From positions 1 to 64,000 of the forward strand of contig CAWBRU010000016.1 of NCBI GenBank assembly GCA_963791325.1: a stretch of 64,000 nt of DNA, written 5' to 3'. This stretch comes from JBEVJK01 sp963791325 (GTDB taxonomy: Bacteria; Pseudomonadota; Alphaproteobacteria; Rhizobiales; Rhizobiaceae). Made by a program: the position numbers and the translations under genes. Shown here one piece after another: positions 55,333-64,000 of this stretch (its first letter is position 1; every line of letters begins with the position of its first letter). The notes below the pieces were generated by a model. It ran no database searches, was not told the DNA's origin, and saw nothing but the letters and a program-made list of their open reading frames with translations.

Positions 55333-56028
55333 TCACCAGAGGTCGTAGCGGAATCCGAGTTTGACCTGATGATAGTTGAGGCCCCTATCCTCCGCCAGCG
55401 ACTGGGCGTCGGGATGAGTGGTTTGCGGCGAGGCGGTGAACTGGTAGCCCAGATCGACCGCAGCGTTGGTGCCGAGCCTATAGCTGACGCCGGCCATCAA
55501 GGCGTATGCGAGCTTGGTTTCGGTAGCGACATCCTTGGCGGTGACGCCGTCGGCGGTGAGTTCGGCCCTATTGCGCGAATAGAGGAGACCGACGCCGGCT
55601 CCCAAATACGGTGTGAATCCGGAATAGGTGCCGAGATCGACATAGGCGTTGGCCATCCCGCTCCAGGCTTGGTTCTCGTAGGAATAGGAGACGTCCGGCG
55701 CGTCGAAGCTGAGCTTGTCGCGCGACAGAAAGTTCACGGTGACATCGCCGCGCAACATGTCGCTGAAATGGTAGCCGACACCGCCGCCGGCCCCGAACCG
55801 CACGCTCGAGACGTCGTAACCGTCATCGGCGAACGCCTTGTAGGGGCTCTCATTGAAGCTGTAGGCGACGTCGCCCCGCAGGTACCAGCCGGAGCCGACC
55901 TCGACCGGCACTTCCGGCGCCTCCTCGACCGCGATCGGCGGCTCGTAGTCCGCTGCCGCCGCGGTGCCGGCGAGGCCGAACGGCAGCGCAAGGAGCAGGA
56001 GCAGCAATGGGCCGGGCCAAATCATCAT
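55333..56028 (-). CDS. Outer-membrane beta-barrel protein (rhizobial type)
   Basis: A 231-aa protein with a signal peptide (LLLLLLALPFGLAGTAAAA) and a barrel with GWYLRGDVAY, GVGYHFSDMLRGDV and YVDLGTYSGFTPYLGAGVG, ending in Trp (GFRYDLW) as required by the barrel assembly machinery. The start at 56028 follows GAGGGGAC; the longer frame to 56295 is not supported. It is paralogous to the next gene (shared RGDV and YxDLGTYxGFTPYxGAG). It probably anchors or stabilises the envelope. Confidence 0.85.
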   Translation of the reverse strand: MMIWPGPLLLLLLALPFGLAGTAAAADYEPPIAVEEAPEVPVEVGSGWYLRGDVAYSFNESPYKAFADDGYDVSSVRFGAGGGVGYHFSDMLRGDVTVNFLSRDKLSFDAPDVSYSYENQAWSGMANAYVDLGTYSGFTPYLGAGVGLLYSRNRAELTADGVTAKDVATETKLAYALMAGVSYRLGTNAAVDLGYQFTASPQTTHPDAQSLAEDRGLNYHQVKLGFRYDLW

Positions 56029-56179
56029 GTCCCCTCGCTGATCCGCCCGCGCCTTTGCGAGGCGGCCGCTGCCTTGACTGGAAGCCGTGGTTGACAAACT
56101 GTTAGCCATCTTCGTTAACCGACCGTTGAGCACAGCGCCTGCGGCAGTACGGCTCCCATCGGATCGTCCCGCGATTGCG

Positions 56180-57022
56180 CTATTTGAAAACGGGAGGCTC
56201 GACCGGCTGCGGCTCGGGCGCATAGGCGACCACCGGCTCGCGCTCACAGTTCGAGCGCCCGCCGAACTGGAAGCGCAACCCGCCGCGGATCTCATTGATA
56301 TTTAATCCCGAGTCAAAGCCGGGCCCGGCGATCGGCGCGAAGTCGAACATCTGTCCGCCCTGCACATGGGCGTAGCGATAGCCGGCATCGAGCATCAGCC
56401 GATCTGTCAGGCAATAGGACGCGCCGACCATCAACGCGTAGGCGAAGCGCCAGTCATTGGTGCCGCGGTGGTCCGTGGTGGTGTCGCCGATGGTGTTGTG
56501 AAGGGTATCCCATTTGAGATGGGCCCCGCCGATGCCGGCACCGATATAGGGCGTGAAGCCGCCATAGGTGCCGAGATCGATATAGGCGTTGGCCAGCAGC
56601 AGCAGCGCCGAATAGGACGAACTGTCGTGCGAACTGCACGGCACATCGCCATCGCACACGCCCGAGGTGCCGCCGGTGAACTTGGATTTGGCCCAATAGT
56701 CGCCGGTCAGGTCGGTGCGGAAGTGGCGGTTCACCTGATAGCCGACGCCGACGCCACCCGACCAGGAGCCGGAAAGGTCGGTGAAATCGAACAGCCCGGT
56801 CCCGGCGGGCGGTCCGTAGGTGGTGTAGTCGGCGCTTTTCATCTGCGACCAGCGGTAGCCGACATCGCCGCGCAGATACCAGCCGCCGAAGGGCTGGGCC
56901 TCGACGATGGGCGGCTGCGGCATGACGGGCTGCGGTTCGATAAGGTCGGCCGCCAAGGCCGGCAGCACGAGGACGGCAATCGCCGTCGATGCGAGCAATG
57001 CCCGCGCGATCCAAGTCAACAT
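56180..57022 (-). CDS. Outer-membrane beta-barrel protein with Pro-rich C-terminal tail
   Basis: A 280-aa barrel protein with a signal peptide (ALLASTAIAVLVLPALA) and GGWYLRGDVGYRW, YIDLGTYGGFTPYIGAGIG and GGLRFQFGG. Unlike its neighbour it continues after the barrel with about 25 residues (EREPVVAYAPEPQPVEPPVFK). A CtrA-type site lies 72 bases upstream. Because of the glmM frameshift, one open frame runs from glmM into this gene; the ATG at 57022 before the signal peptide is the real start. Confidence 0.87.
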   Translation of the reverse strand: MLTWIARALLASTAIAVLVLPALAADLIEPQPVMPQPPIVEAQPFGGWYLRGDVGYRWSQMKSADYTTYGPPAGTGLFDFTDLSGSWSGGVGVGYQVNRHFRTDLTGDYWAKSKFTGGTSGVCDGDVPCSSHDSSSYSALLLLANAYIDLGTYGGFTPYIGAGIGGAHLKWDTLHNTIGDTTTDHRGTNDWRFAYALMVGASYCLTDRLMLDAGYRYAHVQGGQMFDFAPIAGPGFDSGLNINEIRGGLRFQFGGRSNCEREPVVAYAPEPQPVEPPVFK

Positions 57023-57091
57023 GATAGGCCCCCAGGCGAGATCCGGTGCGCCCCGCACCGGTTCCAAGCTCCGCCGATCATGCTCCTGATT

Positions 57092-57110
57092 GGTTAAGCC
57101 GGGCTTAACC
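57092..57110. promoter_or_regulatory. Candidate CtrA full site (palindrome)
   Basis: GGTTAAGCC G GGCTTAACC is a perfect 9-bp palindrome that contains TTAA-N7-TTAA, the consensus of the alphaproteobacterial cell-cycle regulator CtrA. It lies about 70 bases before the outer-membrane gene at 57022 and past the glmM stop at 57211. Confidence 0.5.
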
Positions 57111-57210
57111 CTATTATTCAAGCATTTGCTAATCTTTTTAGCCCGGCGCAGAGCGCGGCCGGGCCGGTCGGCGCGGGCGCGGATCCGCGCTTTAGCGTCT
57201 TCGATCCCGC

Positions 57211-58564
57211 TTAAGCGGCGGACCGGGTCTCGGCGATCACGTCGACAATGCCGTCGACGATCTTCTCGACCAGCGTCGAATTGTCGGCCTCGGCCATGAC
57301 GCGGATCAACGGCTCCGTGCCGGACGGCCGGATCACCAGGCGGCCGTTCTTGCCGAGCTGATGGCGGGCGTCTTCGATCGCGGCTTTCACCGGCGCGCTT
57401 TCCAGCGGCTTGCCGCCGGAGAAGCGCACGTTCTTCAGCACCTGCGGCACCGGTTCGAACTTGCGGCAGACCTCGCTCACCGGACGGCCTTCGACGCTTG
57501 ACGCAGGCAAGCACCTGCAGCGCCGAGACCAGCCCGTCGCCGGTGGTGGAGAAATCGGAGAGCACGATGTGGCCCGATTGTTCGCCGCCGACATTGAGCC
57601 CGTGCGCCCGCATATGCTCGACCACGTAGCGGTCGCCGACGCGGGTGCGGTGAAGCTGCAGGCCGACGCCGCCGAGGAAGCGCTCGAGCCCGAGATTGGA
57701 CATCACCGTGGCAACGATGCCGCCGCCGGCCAGGCGCCCGTGCTGGCTCCATGATTCCGCGATCAGCGCCATCACTTGGTCGCCATCCACCAGGGTGCCG
57801 TTTTCGTCGACGATCACCAGCCGGTCGGCGTCGCCGTCGAGCGCAATGCCGATATCGGCGCGCACTTCGTGCACCTTCTTGGCCAGATTGAGCGGATGGG
57901 TCGAGCCGCAGTCCAGGTTGATGTTGAAGCCGTTCGGCTCGTCGCCGATGGTGATCACCTCTGCGCCGAGCTCCCACAGCGCCAAGGGCGCGACCTTGTA
58001 GGCTGCGCCGTTGGCGCAGTCGACGACGATGCGCAGCCCGGCGAGCGACATCGAACGGGGCAGCGTACGTTTGGCGAATTCGATGTAACGGTCGTGGACG
58101 CCGTCGATGCGCTTGGCTCGGCCGAGGCCGTCCTGCGTGGCGACCGCGATATCGATCTCGCCGTCGAGCATCGCTTCGATGCGGCCTTCGATCTCGTCCG
58201 ACAGCTTGTAGCCGTCGGGACCGAACAGCTTGATGCCGTTGTCATGGTAGGGATTGTGCGAGGCCGAGATCATCACGCCGAGATCCGCGCGCAGCGAGCG
58301 CGCCAGCATGGCCACCGCGGGCGTCGGGATCGGTCCGAGCAGAAAGACATCCATGCCGGCCGCACAGAAGCCGGCGACCATCGCGTTCTCCAGCATGTAG
58401 CCCGACAGCCGGGTGTCCTTGCCGACCACCACCCGGTGGCGGTGGTTGCCGCGCTGGAACGACATGCCGGCAGCCATGCCGACCTTCATCGCCACTTCCG
58501 CGGTCATCGGAAACTGGTTGGCGCGGCCGCGAATGCCGTCCGTTCCGAAATAGCGTCCCGACAT
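57211..58564 (-). pseudogene. glmM: Phosphoglucosamine mutase GlmM, single-base frameshift
   Basis: GlmM converts glucosamine-6-phosphate to glucosamine-1-phosphate for peptidoglycan and LPS. The first frame (58564 to about 57494) has YFGTDGIRGRAN, the phosphoserine loop MISASHNPYHDNG, metal loop ALDGDADRLVIV and GGEQSGH. The second frame (about 57492 to 57211) carries GRPVSEVCRKFEPVPQVLKNVRF and the phosphate-binding VIRPSGTEPLIRVMAE. An extra base near 57493 explains the break; the span is 1 modulo 3 and repair gives 450 aa, the normal size. Since GlmM is normally essential, a sequence error is the most likely cause. Confidence 0.92.
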
Positions 58565-58775
58565 TGTCTAGGTCCCCGGCAGATGGAATGGGCAAAGATG
58601 TGCCATAAAGGCAGCCTTACCAAACATCAAATTCAGTCAGTATTCGCTACCAACATTAGAAAAGCGTTGCAGTCGTGCCAATTCGGCAACGGTGGAAGGA
58701 CCTGATCCTTCAGGTGAATAGCCCTTCCCCCTCCTTTCGGCGACGGGGCGGGCCCCAGTCGCCGCGCAATTCGCC

Positions 58776-60713
58776 CTAGCCTTGCGGCTGCGGCTCGAGC
58801 CCACCCTCCGGCTCGCCACCCTTTTTCTTGCCTTCCTTGCGGGCGCCGGCCTTCGGCACCGCAGAGCCGCGCGAGGGCGGGGTGTCGTCGCCCAGATCAC
58901 GCGCCGGCTTCTGCCCGGCAATCAGCTGCTTGATCTCCTCGCCGGTCAGCGTCTCATATTCGAGCAGCCCTTCGGCCAGGGCGATCCATTCCTTCTTCTT
59001 CCGCGTCAGGATCGAACGCGCGGTCGTGTAGGCCTCTTCGATCAGTCGGCGCACCTCGGCATCGATGATCTGGGCAGTCTCTTCCGACACGTTCTGCTGG
59101 CGGGCGACCGAATGGCCGAGGAACACCTCTTCCTGGTTCTCGCCATAGGCGACCTGCCCGAGCTTGTCAGAGAAGCCCCAGCGGGTGACCATGGCACGCG
59201 CCAGCTTGGTCGCCTGGTCGATGTCGGACGACGCGCCGGAGGTGATGTTTTCCTTGCCGAACTTGATCTCCTCGGCAACGCGCCCGCCCATCATGATCGC
59301 CAGCCGGGAGATCATGTATTTGTAGCTCATCGAGTAGCGGTCGCCTTCGGGCAGCTGCATGACCATGCCGAGCGCCCGGCCGCGCGGGATGATGGTCGCC
59401 TTGTGCAGCGGATCGGCCGAGGGCACGTTGAGCGCCAGGATCGCATGCCCGGCCTCATGGTATGCGGTCAGTTCCTTCTCGGCCTGGGTCATGGCGGTGG
59501 AGCGCCGCTCGGCGCCCATCATCACCTTGTCCTTGGCGTCCTCAAATTCCTGCATGGTGACGAGGCGCTTATTGCGCCGCGCGGCCATCAGCGCCGCCTC
59601 ATTGACCAGATTGGCGAGGTCGGCGCCCGAGAAGCCGGGCGTGCCGCGCGCGATGACCTTGAGATCGACATTGGGCGCCAGCGGCACATTGCGGATGTGG
59701 ACCTTGAGGATCTTCTCGCGGCCGTTGATGTCGGGATTGGGAACCACGACCTGGCGGTCGAAACGGCCGGGGCGAAGCAGCGCCGGGTCGAGCACATCGG
59801 GCCGGTTGGTCGCGGCGATCAGGATGATGCCCTCGTTGGCCTCGAAGCCGTCCATCTCGACGAGCAGCTGGTTGAGTGTCTGCTCGCGCTCGTCATTGCC
59901 GCCGCCAAGGCCGGCACCGCGATGGCGGCCGACCGCGTCGATCTCGTCGATGAAGATGATGCAGGGCGCGTTTTTCTTGGCCTGGTCGAACATGTCGCGC
60001 ACCCGGCTCGCGCCGACGCCGACGAACATCTCGACAAAATCCGAGCCGGAAATGGTGAAGAACGGCACGTTGGCTTCGCCGGCGACCGAACGGGCGAGCA
60101 GCGTCTTGCCGGTTCCGGGAGGCCCGACCAGCAGCACGCCGCGCGGGATCTTGCCGCCCAGCCGCTGGAATTTCTGCGGGTCTCGCAGGAATTCGACGAT
60201 CTCCTCGAGGTCCTCCTTGGCTTCGTCCACACCGGCGACATCGCCGAAGGTGACACGGCCATGCGCCTCGGTGAGCAGCTTGGCCTTGGACTTGCCGAAG
60301 CCCATCGCCCGGCCGGAGCCCGACTGCATCTGGCGCATGAAGAAGATCCACACGCCGAGGATGAGGATCATCGGCAGCCAGGAGAGCAGGATCGAGAAGA
60401 TCGAGCCGGAACCGTCGTTCTCGGGCCGGGCGTTGATCGTCACGCCCTTGTCCTCGAGCCGCTGCACCAGGGTCGGATCACCCGGCGAATAGGTCTGGAA
60501 GCCGGTCGAATTGTCGATATAGGTGCCGGAAATCCGCTCGCCCGCGATGGTCACCGCCTTGACGCGGCCGCCGGCCAACTCCTGCAGGAATTCCGAATAG
60601 GCGATGTCGCGGGTCGAGCCGCGCTGCTGCGGCGCCTGGAACAGGTTGAACAGGGCAATCAGAAGAACGGCGATGATCGCCCACAAGGCGAGATTGCGAT
60701 AGTTCGGATTCAT
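58776..60713 (-). CDS. ftsH: ATP-dependent zinc metalloprotease FtsH
   Basis: A 645-aa membrane protease that degrades misfolded membrane and regulatory proteins. Two N-terminal membrane segments (residues 5-22 and 103-121), AAA domain with Walker A GPPGTGKTLLARS, Walker B CIIFIDEIDAVG and the SRH region ATNRPDVLDPALLRPGRFDRQ, then the zinc motif HEAGH (AYHEAGHAIL). The C-terminus is a Lys/Gly-rich tail. The start at 60713 precedes the membrane segment. It follows tilS and precedes glmM, the usual rhizobial order. Confidence 0.97.
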   Translation of the reverse strand: MNPNYRNLALWAIIAVLLIALFNLFQAPQQRGSTRDIAYSEFLQELAGGRVKAVTIAGERISGTYIDNSTGFQTYSPGDPTLVQRLEDKGVTINARPENDGSGSIFSILLSWLPMILILGVWIFFMRQMQSGSGRAMGFGKSKAKLLTEAHGRVTFGDVAGVDEAKEDLEEIVEFLRDPQKFQRLGGKIPRGVLLVGPPGTGKTLLARSVAGEANVPFFTISGSDFVEMFVGVGASRVRDMFDQAKKNAPCIIFIDEIDAVGRHRGAGLGGGNDEREQTLNQLLVEMDGFEANEGIILIAATNRPDVLDPALLRPGRFDRQVVVPNPDINGREKILKVHIRNVPLAPNVDLKVIARGTPGFSGADLANLVNEAALMAARRNKRLVTMQEFEDAKDKVMMGAERRSTAMTQAEKELTAYHEAGHAILALNVPSADPLHKATIIPRGRALGMVMQLPEGDRYSMSYKYMISRLAIMMGGRVAEEIKFGKENITSGASSDIDQATKLARAMVTRWGFSDKLGQVAYGENQEEVFLGHSVARQQNVSEETAQIIDAEVRRLIEEAYTTARSILTRKKKEWIALAEGLLEYETLTGEEIKQLIAGQKPARDLGDDTPPSRGSAVPKAGARKEGKKKGGEPEGGLEPQPQG

Positions 60714-60824
60714 CGATTGTCCCGTCGCCGTCCCGCCGCACGGGACCCATCCATGAGAACGCTTGATCGTAACATAGGGATGGCGCCCCTCATTGCCAAG
60801 CACAACCCCGCCTGTGCTTTAGGG

Positions 60825-61982
60825 TTAACCTCTATTGTGGCTCTGGAATGGCGAGGCCGGCGGCCCCTTCTGGCCGGCGATTTCCGCCACCGCCGCAGCC
60901 AAGGGCAGGTCGAAGCTGGGCAGGAACAGCTGCCAGGGTCCGCTGCGCCAGCCGAGCGAGCCCGCCGCGTCGGCGGGGTGGCGATGCTCGCGCGCGATCT
61001 CGACGCGCCGGCCGCGGCGCGCGATCAGGCACCGCGACAATGTAGCGCGCGCGCTGCCCGGGGTGAGTGCCGCCAGCGCCGCTGCCGCAGCTGCCTCCGC
61101 CGGAAGCTGCTCCGTGCCGCCGACGACCGCCAAGAGAGTGCGCAGGGCCAGCATTGCCGCCGAGCGGTCTTCCGCTTCAAGAAGTTCGGCATCGGCCTCC
61201 AGGACCGCGTCGTCAAGGACGATGCAGGTGGCCCGGATCAAGGCCGCCGCCCGACGGCCGAGGTCGGCGCGGGCGCCCTGCCGGTCATCGATTGCGGCGA
61301 TGCCGTCGAAGGGCGGCTCGCCCGTCCGACGCCTCAGCCGCGCCCGCTCGAACGACGGGTCGAGATTGCTGGGATCCTCGATCCACGTCGCCCCCGCATC
61401 GGCCAGCAGCTCGCGCAGCTCGCGGCGCGAGGCGCGGAGCAGCGGCCGGACGATCCAGGTGACGCCGGCAAACAGGGTCGCCGGCGCCATGCCGGCCAGG
61501 CCGCGCCCCTCGCCGCGCAACGCGCGCATCGCTACCGTCTCGAGCTGGTCGTCACGCGTATGCCCGGTCAGCACCAGGTCGGTGCCGACCTCGGCCGCAG
61601 CCTCGGCGAGCAGGCGGTAGCGGGCATTCCTGGCGGCCGCCGGCAGACCCGTCGCCGGCTTGGGGCCGGACCATCGCTTGATCAGATGGCGCGTGTCGAG
61701 CTCGGCCGCCCAGGCGCCGACCGCCAGCGCCTCGGCTTGCGAGCCGGGGCGCAGGCCATGGTCGACGGTGACGGCGACCGGCGCCGCGGCGGCCCCCGTT
61801 GCGGCCAGCCATGCCCGGGTCAGGTAGACCAGCGCCGTCGAGTTGCCGCCGCCGGAAACCGCCAGCACGACCGCGCGCCGGTCGGCGCAGCAAAACGGCT
61901 GGTATTCTGTGCGGGCGAGGTACGGGATGAAGCGCTCGGCGGCGCGTGAGGAAATCGCTTGGCCGGCGTCAGCACGCCGCAA
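60825..61982 (-). CDS. tilS: tRNA(Ile)-lysidine synthase TilS
   Basis: TilS modifies C34 of tRNA-Ile(CAU) to lysidine. The PP-loop is AVSGGGNSTALVYL, where the family normally has SGGxDS, so Asn replaces the conserved Asp. Further motifs: VTVDHGLRPGS, LTGHTRDDQLETVAMR and WIEDPSNLDPSFERARLR. I place the start at a TTG at 61982 preceded by AGGAG, overlapping the end of cpoB by 14 bases. The protein is 385 aa; the C-terminal substrate domain is less clear. Confidence 0.88.
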   Translation of the reverse strand: MRRADAGQAISSRAAERFIPYLARTEYQPFCCADRRAVVLAVSGGGNSTALVYLTRAWLAATGAAAAPVAVTVDHGLRPGSQAEALAVGAWAAELDTRHLIKRWSGPKPATGLPAAARNARYRLLAEAAAEVGTDLVLTGHTRDDQLETVAMRALRGEGRGLAGMAPATLFAGVTWIVRPLLRASRRELRELLADAGATWIEDPSNLDPSFERARLRRRTGEPPFDGIAAIDDRQGARADLGRRAAALIRATCIVLDDAVLEADAELLEAEDRSAAMLALRTLLAVVGGTEQLPAEAAAAAALAALTPGSARATLSRCLIARRGRRVEIAREHRHPADAAGSLGWRSGPWQLFLPSFDLPLAAAVAEIAGQKGPPASPFQSHNRG

Positions 61983-63021
61983 GCGATTGCTCCTGCTTGA
62001 CCCGCTCCTTGAGCGCTCCCGAGACCTCGGGATAGCGCTTGCCGACCTCGGAGAAGGTGGCGCAGGCGACGTCGCGCTGGTTGAGCCCGAGCAGCGACAC
62101 GCCGAGCTTGAACAGCATCTCCGGCGCCTTCTTCGACTTCGGGTAGTCCTTGTTGGCGGCCAGGAAGACCTCCGCGGCGTCGCGATATTTCTTCTGGCCG
62201 AGCAGCGATTCGCCGAGCCAGAAATGCGCATCCGGCGACTTGGCGTCCTCAGGGAAGCGGGCGATATGGTCACGGAAGCCGGCCTCTGCCGTGCCGTAGT
62301 CGCCCGACAGGATGAATTGGTAGGAGTTGCGGTAGAGCTCCTCGGGATCGTCGGTCGCCGGCAGCGCGGCGACCGTGGTGTTTTGCTGGTCGGGAGCGGC
62401 GGCCTCGCCGACCGGGCTGCCGCCGCTGATCGTCGCCTGGTCGCCGATGCTGCCGCCGGTGACGTTGCCGTTCTGGTCGAAGGTGATCGTGCCGAAGCTC
62501 TTGGACGCCTGGTCGGCGCTGCCCCGCGCCGGCGCCGCGGCGTCCGTTTGGCTCGACGTGCCCGTCGCTGCGGTGGTGGCGGGCGCAGTCTCGGCCGGCG
62601 CAGCCGCCGGCTGCTCGGTTTCGCTCTTCTTCTGGCTGGGGGCAGCGCTGCGGGGCTTGTTGCCGGGGTCCGAGCGCTTGCCGCCTTCGAGTTCCTGGAA
62701 GCGGAACTCGTTGTCTTCCTGCATCTTACGCAGCTGCTCCTGCATCTGCAGGAGCTGGAAGTTCAACTCCTCGATCGTGCCGTTCAGCTGCCGCACCTGC
62801 TCCTCGAGTGCGTTGACGCGCGGGTCTGCCGCTTGCGCCATGCGCACGTCCGGCTGGGCTGCCGGCGCATTGTGGCGGCCGAACCAGCCCTTGGGCAGCG
62901 GCACGGAGATGCCGGGCAGGATTTCCAGGCTGTTGCCCGACGCGCTGCGGTCGCCCGCCTGGGCCGAGGCGCTCAACGCCAGCAGCAGCACGGATCCACT
63001 CAAAATGGAACGAAAATTCAT
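61969..63021 (-). CDS. cpoB: Cell division coordinator CpoB (YbgF)
   Basis: A 350-aa periplasmic protein of the Tol-Pal system. Signal peptide (SGSVLLLALSASAQA), an N-terminal coiled coil (ALEEQVRQLNGTIEELNFQL) that trimerises, a low-complexity linker, and three TPRs at the C-terminus (YQFILSGDYGTAEAGFRDHI, HFWLGESLLGQKKYRDAAEVF). The start at 63021 follows GAGAGG; the long upstream frame (to 63441) is untranslated. It is followed by tilS with an overlap. Confidence 0.93.
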   Translation of the reverse strand: MNFRSILSGSVLLLALSASAQAGDRSASGNSLEILPGISVPLPKGWFGRHNAPAAQPDVRMAQAADPRVNALEEQVRQLNGTIEELNFQLLQMQEQLRKMQEDNEFRFQELEGGKRSDPGNKPRSAAPSQKKSETEQPAAAPAETAPATTAATGTSSQTDAAAPARGSADQASKSFGTITFDQNGNVTGGSIGDQATISGGSPVGEAAAPDQQNTTVAALPATDDPEELYRNSYQFILSGDYGTAEAGFRDHIARFPEDAKSPDAHFWLGESLLGQKKYRDAAEVFLAANKDYPKSKKAPEMLFKLGVSLLGLNQRDVACATFSEVGKRYPEVSGALKERVKQEQSLAAC

Positions 63022-63130
63022 CAGCCTCTCGCTCTGGGAACGGGATGCGGATTGTCCTCGAACATAAGCCGCGGGCTTAACACGTAGTCCAGACTTCGGC
63101 CAAATTTTGTTGCCGCTGCGCCACATGCAC

Positions 63131-63155
63131 AAAGGCGGCCGTTGCGGCCGCCTTT
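63131..63155 (-). terminator. Hairpin after pal
   Basis: Perfect arms AAAGGCGGCC (63131-63140) and GGCCGCCTTT (63146-63155) with a five-base loop lie about 25 bases past the pal stop codon. It is probably a terminator or attenuator between pal and cpoB; there is no long U tract on the minus strand. Confidence 0.65.
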
Positions 63156-63179
63156 GCAGGTTGGTGTGACCGAAAAACC

Positions 63180-63689
63180 TCAGCTGCCGGCGGCGCCGTT
63201 GAGGACGGTGACCGCGCGGCGGTTCTGGCTCCAACAGGAGATGTTGTCGCAGACCGCGACCGGGCGCTCCTTGCCGTAGGAGATCGTCTTCATCCGGTTG
63301 GCGGCGACCCCACGGCCGATGAGATAGTCGCGGGTGGCCGCAGCCCGGCGGGCGCCGAGCGCCAGATTGTATTCGCGGGTGCCGCGCTCGTCGGCGTGAC
63401 CCTCGATGGTGATGCGATAGTTGGCGTACTTGCTGAGCCACTGCGCCTGCTTGGCCAGCGTCGCCTGGGCGTCGGACCGGATCGAGGAGGAATCGGTATC
63501 GAAGAAGATGCGGTCCCCGACATTCACGGTGAAGTCCTGGGCCGAACCCGGCGTCGAGGCGCCCGCGCCCCCGAGGCCGAGATCTGCGGCGCTGTTGGCC
63601 ATCTTCTTGTTGGCGCAGCCGCTGATCGCCAGGCCCGCGACGAGCGCCAGCATCAGGGGATTGGTTGTGAGTTTCGCGATGCGGCGCAT
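63180..63689 (-). CDS. pal: Peptidoglycan-associated lipoprotein Pal
   Basis: A 169-aa outer-membrane lipoprotein. The signal peptide ends in the lipobox LAISGC; the mature part is an OmpA-like domain that binds peptidoglycan: VGDRIFFDTDSSSI, ITIEGHADERGTREYNLALGARRA. It works with TolB and the TolQRA complex in cell division and outer-membrane stability. The start at 63689 follows GGAGAGGG; the longer frame begins seven codons earlier. Confidence 0.96.
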   Translation of the reverse strand: MRRIAKLTTNPLMLALVAGLAISGCANKKMANSAADLGLGGAGASTPGSAQDFTVNVGDRIFFDTDSSSIRSDAQATLAKQAQWLSKYANYRITIEGHADERGTREYNLALGARRAAATRDYLIGRGVAANRMKTISYGKERPVAVCDNISCWSQNRRAVTVLNGAAGS

Positions 63690-63935
63690 GCCCGCCCTCT
63701 CCTTCAGCATTCGAGTGTGTTGATCACTCAGTAACCACGTTGCGGTTAACGACCGCTCAACAGGTACGGTTAATCCTTGGTTTCCGGAGCTGCTCCGCGG
63801 TCCCCGCCGGTGCCCCTTGCCGGTTGGCCGGGAACCCTAGGTGAAAATGCGGCCGAAAGGCGGCACCGCCCGCCGGAGCGGCTGCTCTGCGCCTGAATTG
63901 CGACATTCGGTCCAGCCTGCCGGTGGGCGGTCGGC

Positions 63936-64000
63936 CTATTCGAGCAAGGGTGACCAGGCGGGGTCGGACGCGAAATTGCTGGTCGGGATCGCCTGCTCAT
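63936..64000 (-). CDS. tolB: TolB, C-terminal end (partial)
   Basis: The last 21 codons read EQAIPTSNFASDPAWSPLLE followed by TAG (63936-63938). This closely matches the C-terminus of rhizobial TolB proteins (ASDPAWSPLL), and position just upstream of pal agrees. The rest lies outside the window. Confidence 0.85.
   Translation of the reverse strand, partial: EQAIPTSNFASDPAWSPLLE

Noticed and set aside
56180..58564. One 794-aa protein from glmM to an outer-membrane barrel
   Set aside because: The fusion arises from a frameshift in glmM; the signal peptide, family starts and the second glmM frame show two genes.
58782..61949. 1055-aa plus-strand ORF
   Set aside because: It is antisense to ftsH and tilS, whose motifs are clear.
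1..64000. CRISPR array, IS elements or a full prophage
   Set aside because: No regular repeats with unique spacers, no transposase genes and no phage structural genes were seen.

Overview
This 64 kb window is high-GC alphaproteobacterial DNA, most likely from the Hyphomicrobiales (Mesorhizobium/Phyllobacteriaceae-like). The support is the tolB-pal-cpoB-tilS-ftsH-glmM order at the right end, a CtrA-type TTAA-N7-TTAA palindrome before an outer-membrane gene, two rhizobial-type beta-barrel proteins and an intergenic palindrome of a kind common in rhizobia. No taxonomic search was possible.

Layout. (1) 1-3982 is the right end of an integrative element: a tyrosine integrase, a coupled 61-aa ORF, paired direct repeats that look like integrase arm sites, and a 3' tRNA-Glu(CTC) fragment marking the attachment site. 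Its cargo is small unrecognised genes, three of which are each followed by a similar hairpin; two share a nearly identical leader. (2) 4099-16114, all on the minus strand, is a TOMM (thiazole/oxazole-modified) RiPP locus: flavin amine oxidase, a 1791-aa kinase/ATPase/GAF/cyclase fusion, an NHLP-type precursor peptide, a fused cyclodehydratase (broken by one frameshift), a SagB-type dehydrogenase and a phytanoyl-CoA-type dioxygenase. (3) 16672-27898 holds a small secreted protein, htpG (one-base frameshift), small membrane proteins, two glycine-rich secreted proteins and a SAM/cyclase/ATPase/TPR regulator. (4) 28071-36322 is a metabolic cluster: acyl-CoA dehydrogenase, Ldh-family oxidoreductase, LysR regulator, aldehyde dehydrogenase, atypical M19 dipeptidase and an 813-aa protein ending in a DUF3726-like region. 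(5) 37177-50520 holds a methyltransferase, a hydrolase-LuxR fusion, flavin oxidoreductases and a molybdenum hydroxylase operon whose large subunit is split in two, with CoxD/CoxE-like maturation proteins and an amidohydrolase. (6) 50664-55229 holds a frameshifted ATPase/cyclase-like gene, a receptor-channel-like protein and a Tm-1-like protein. (7) 55333-64000 is core envelope and housekeeping DNA: two outer-membrane proteins, glmM (frameshifted), ftsH, tilS, cpoB, pal and the 3' end of tolB.

How parts work together. In the RiPP locus the NHLP leader should recruit the E1-like/YcaO cyclodehydratase, which heterocyclises Cys/Ser/Thr in the short core; the SagB enzyme could oxidise azolines to azoles, and the dioxygenase and amine oxidase are candidate tailoring enzymes. 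No exporter or dedicated protease gene is visible. In the molybdenum operon the FAD, 2Fe-2S and two Mo-binding polypeptides would form one hydroxylase, with the MoxR ATPase and VWA protein as maturation partners.

Caution. At least four long genes carry single-base frameshifts (cyclodehydratase, htpG, ATPase/cyclase, glmM). Because glmM is normally essential, some or all of these may be sequence errors rather than real pseudogenes.
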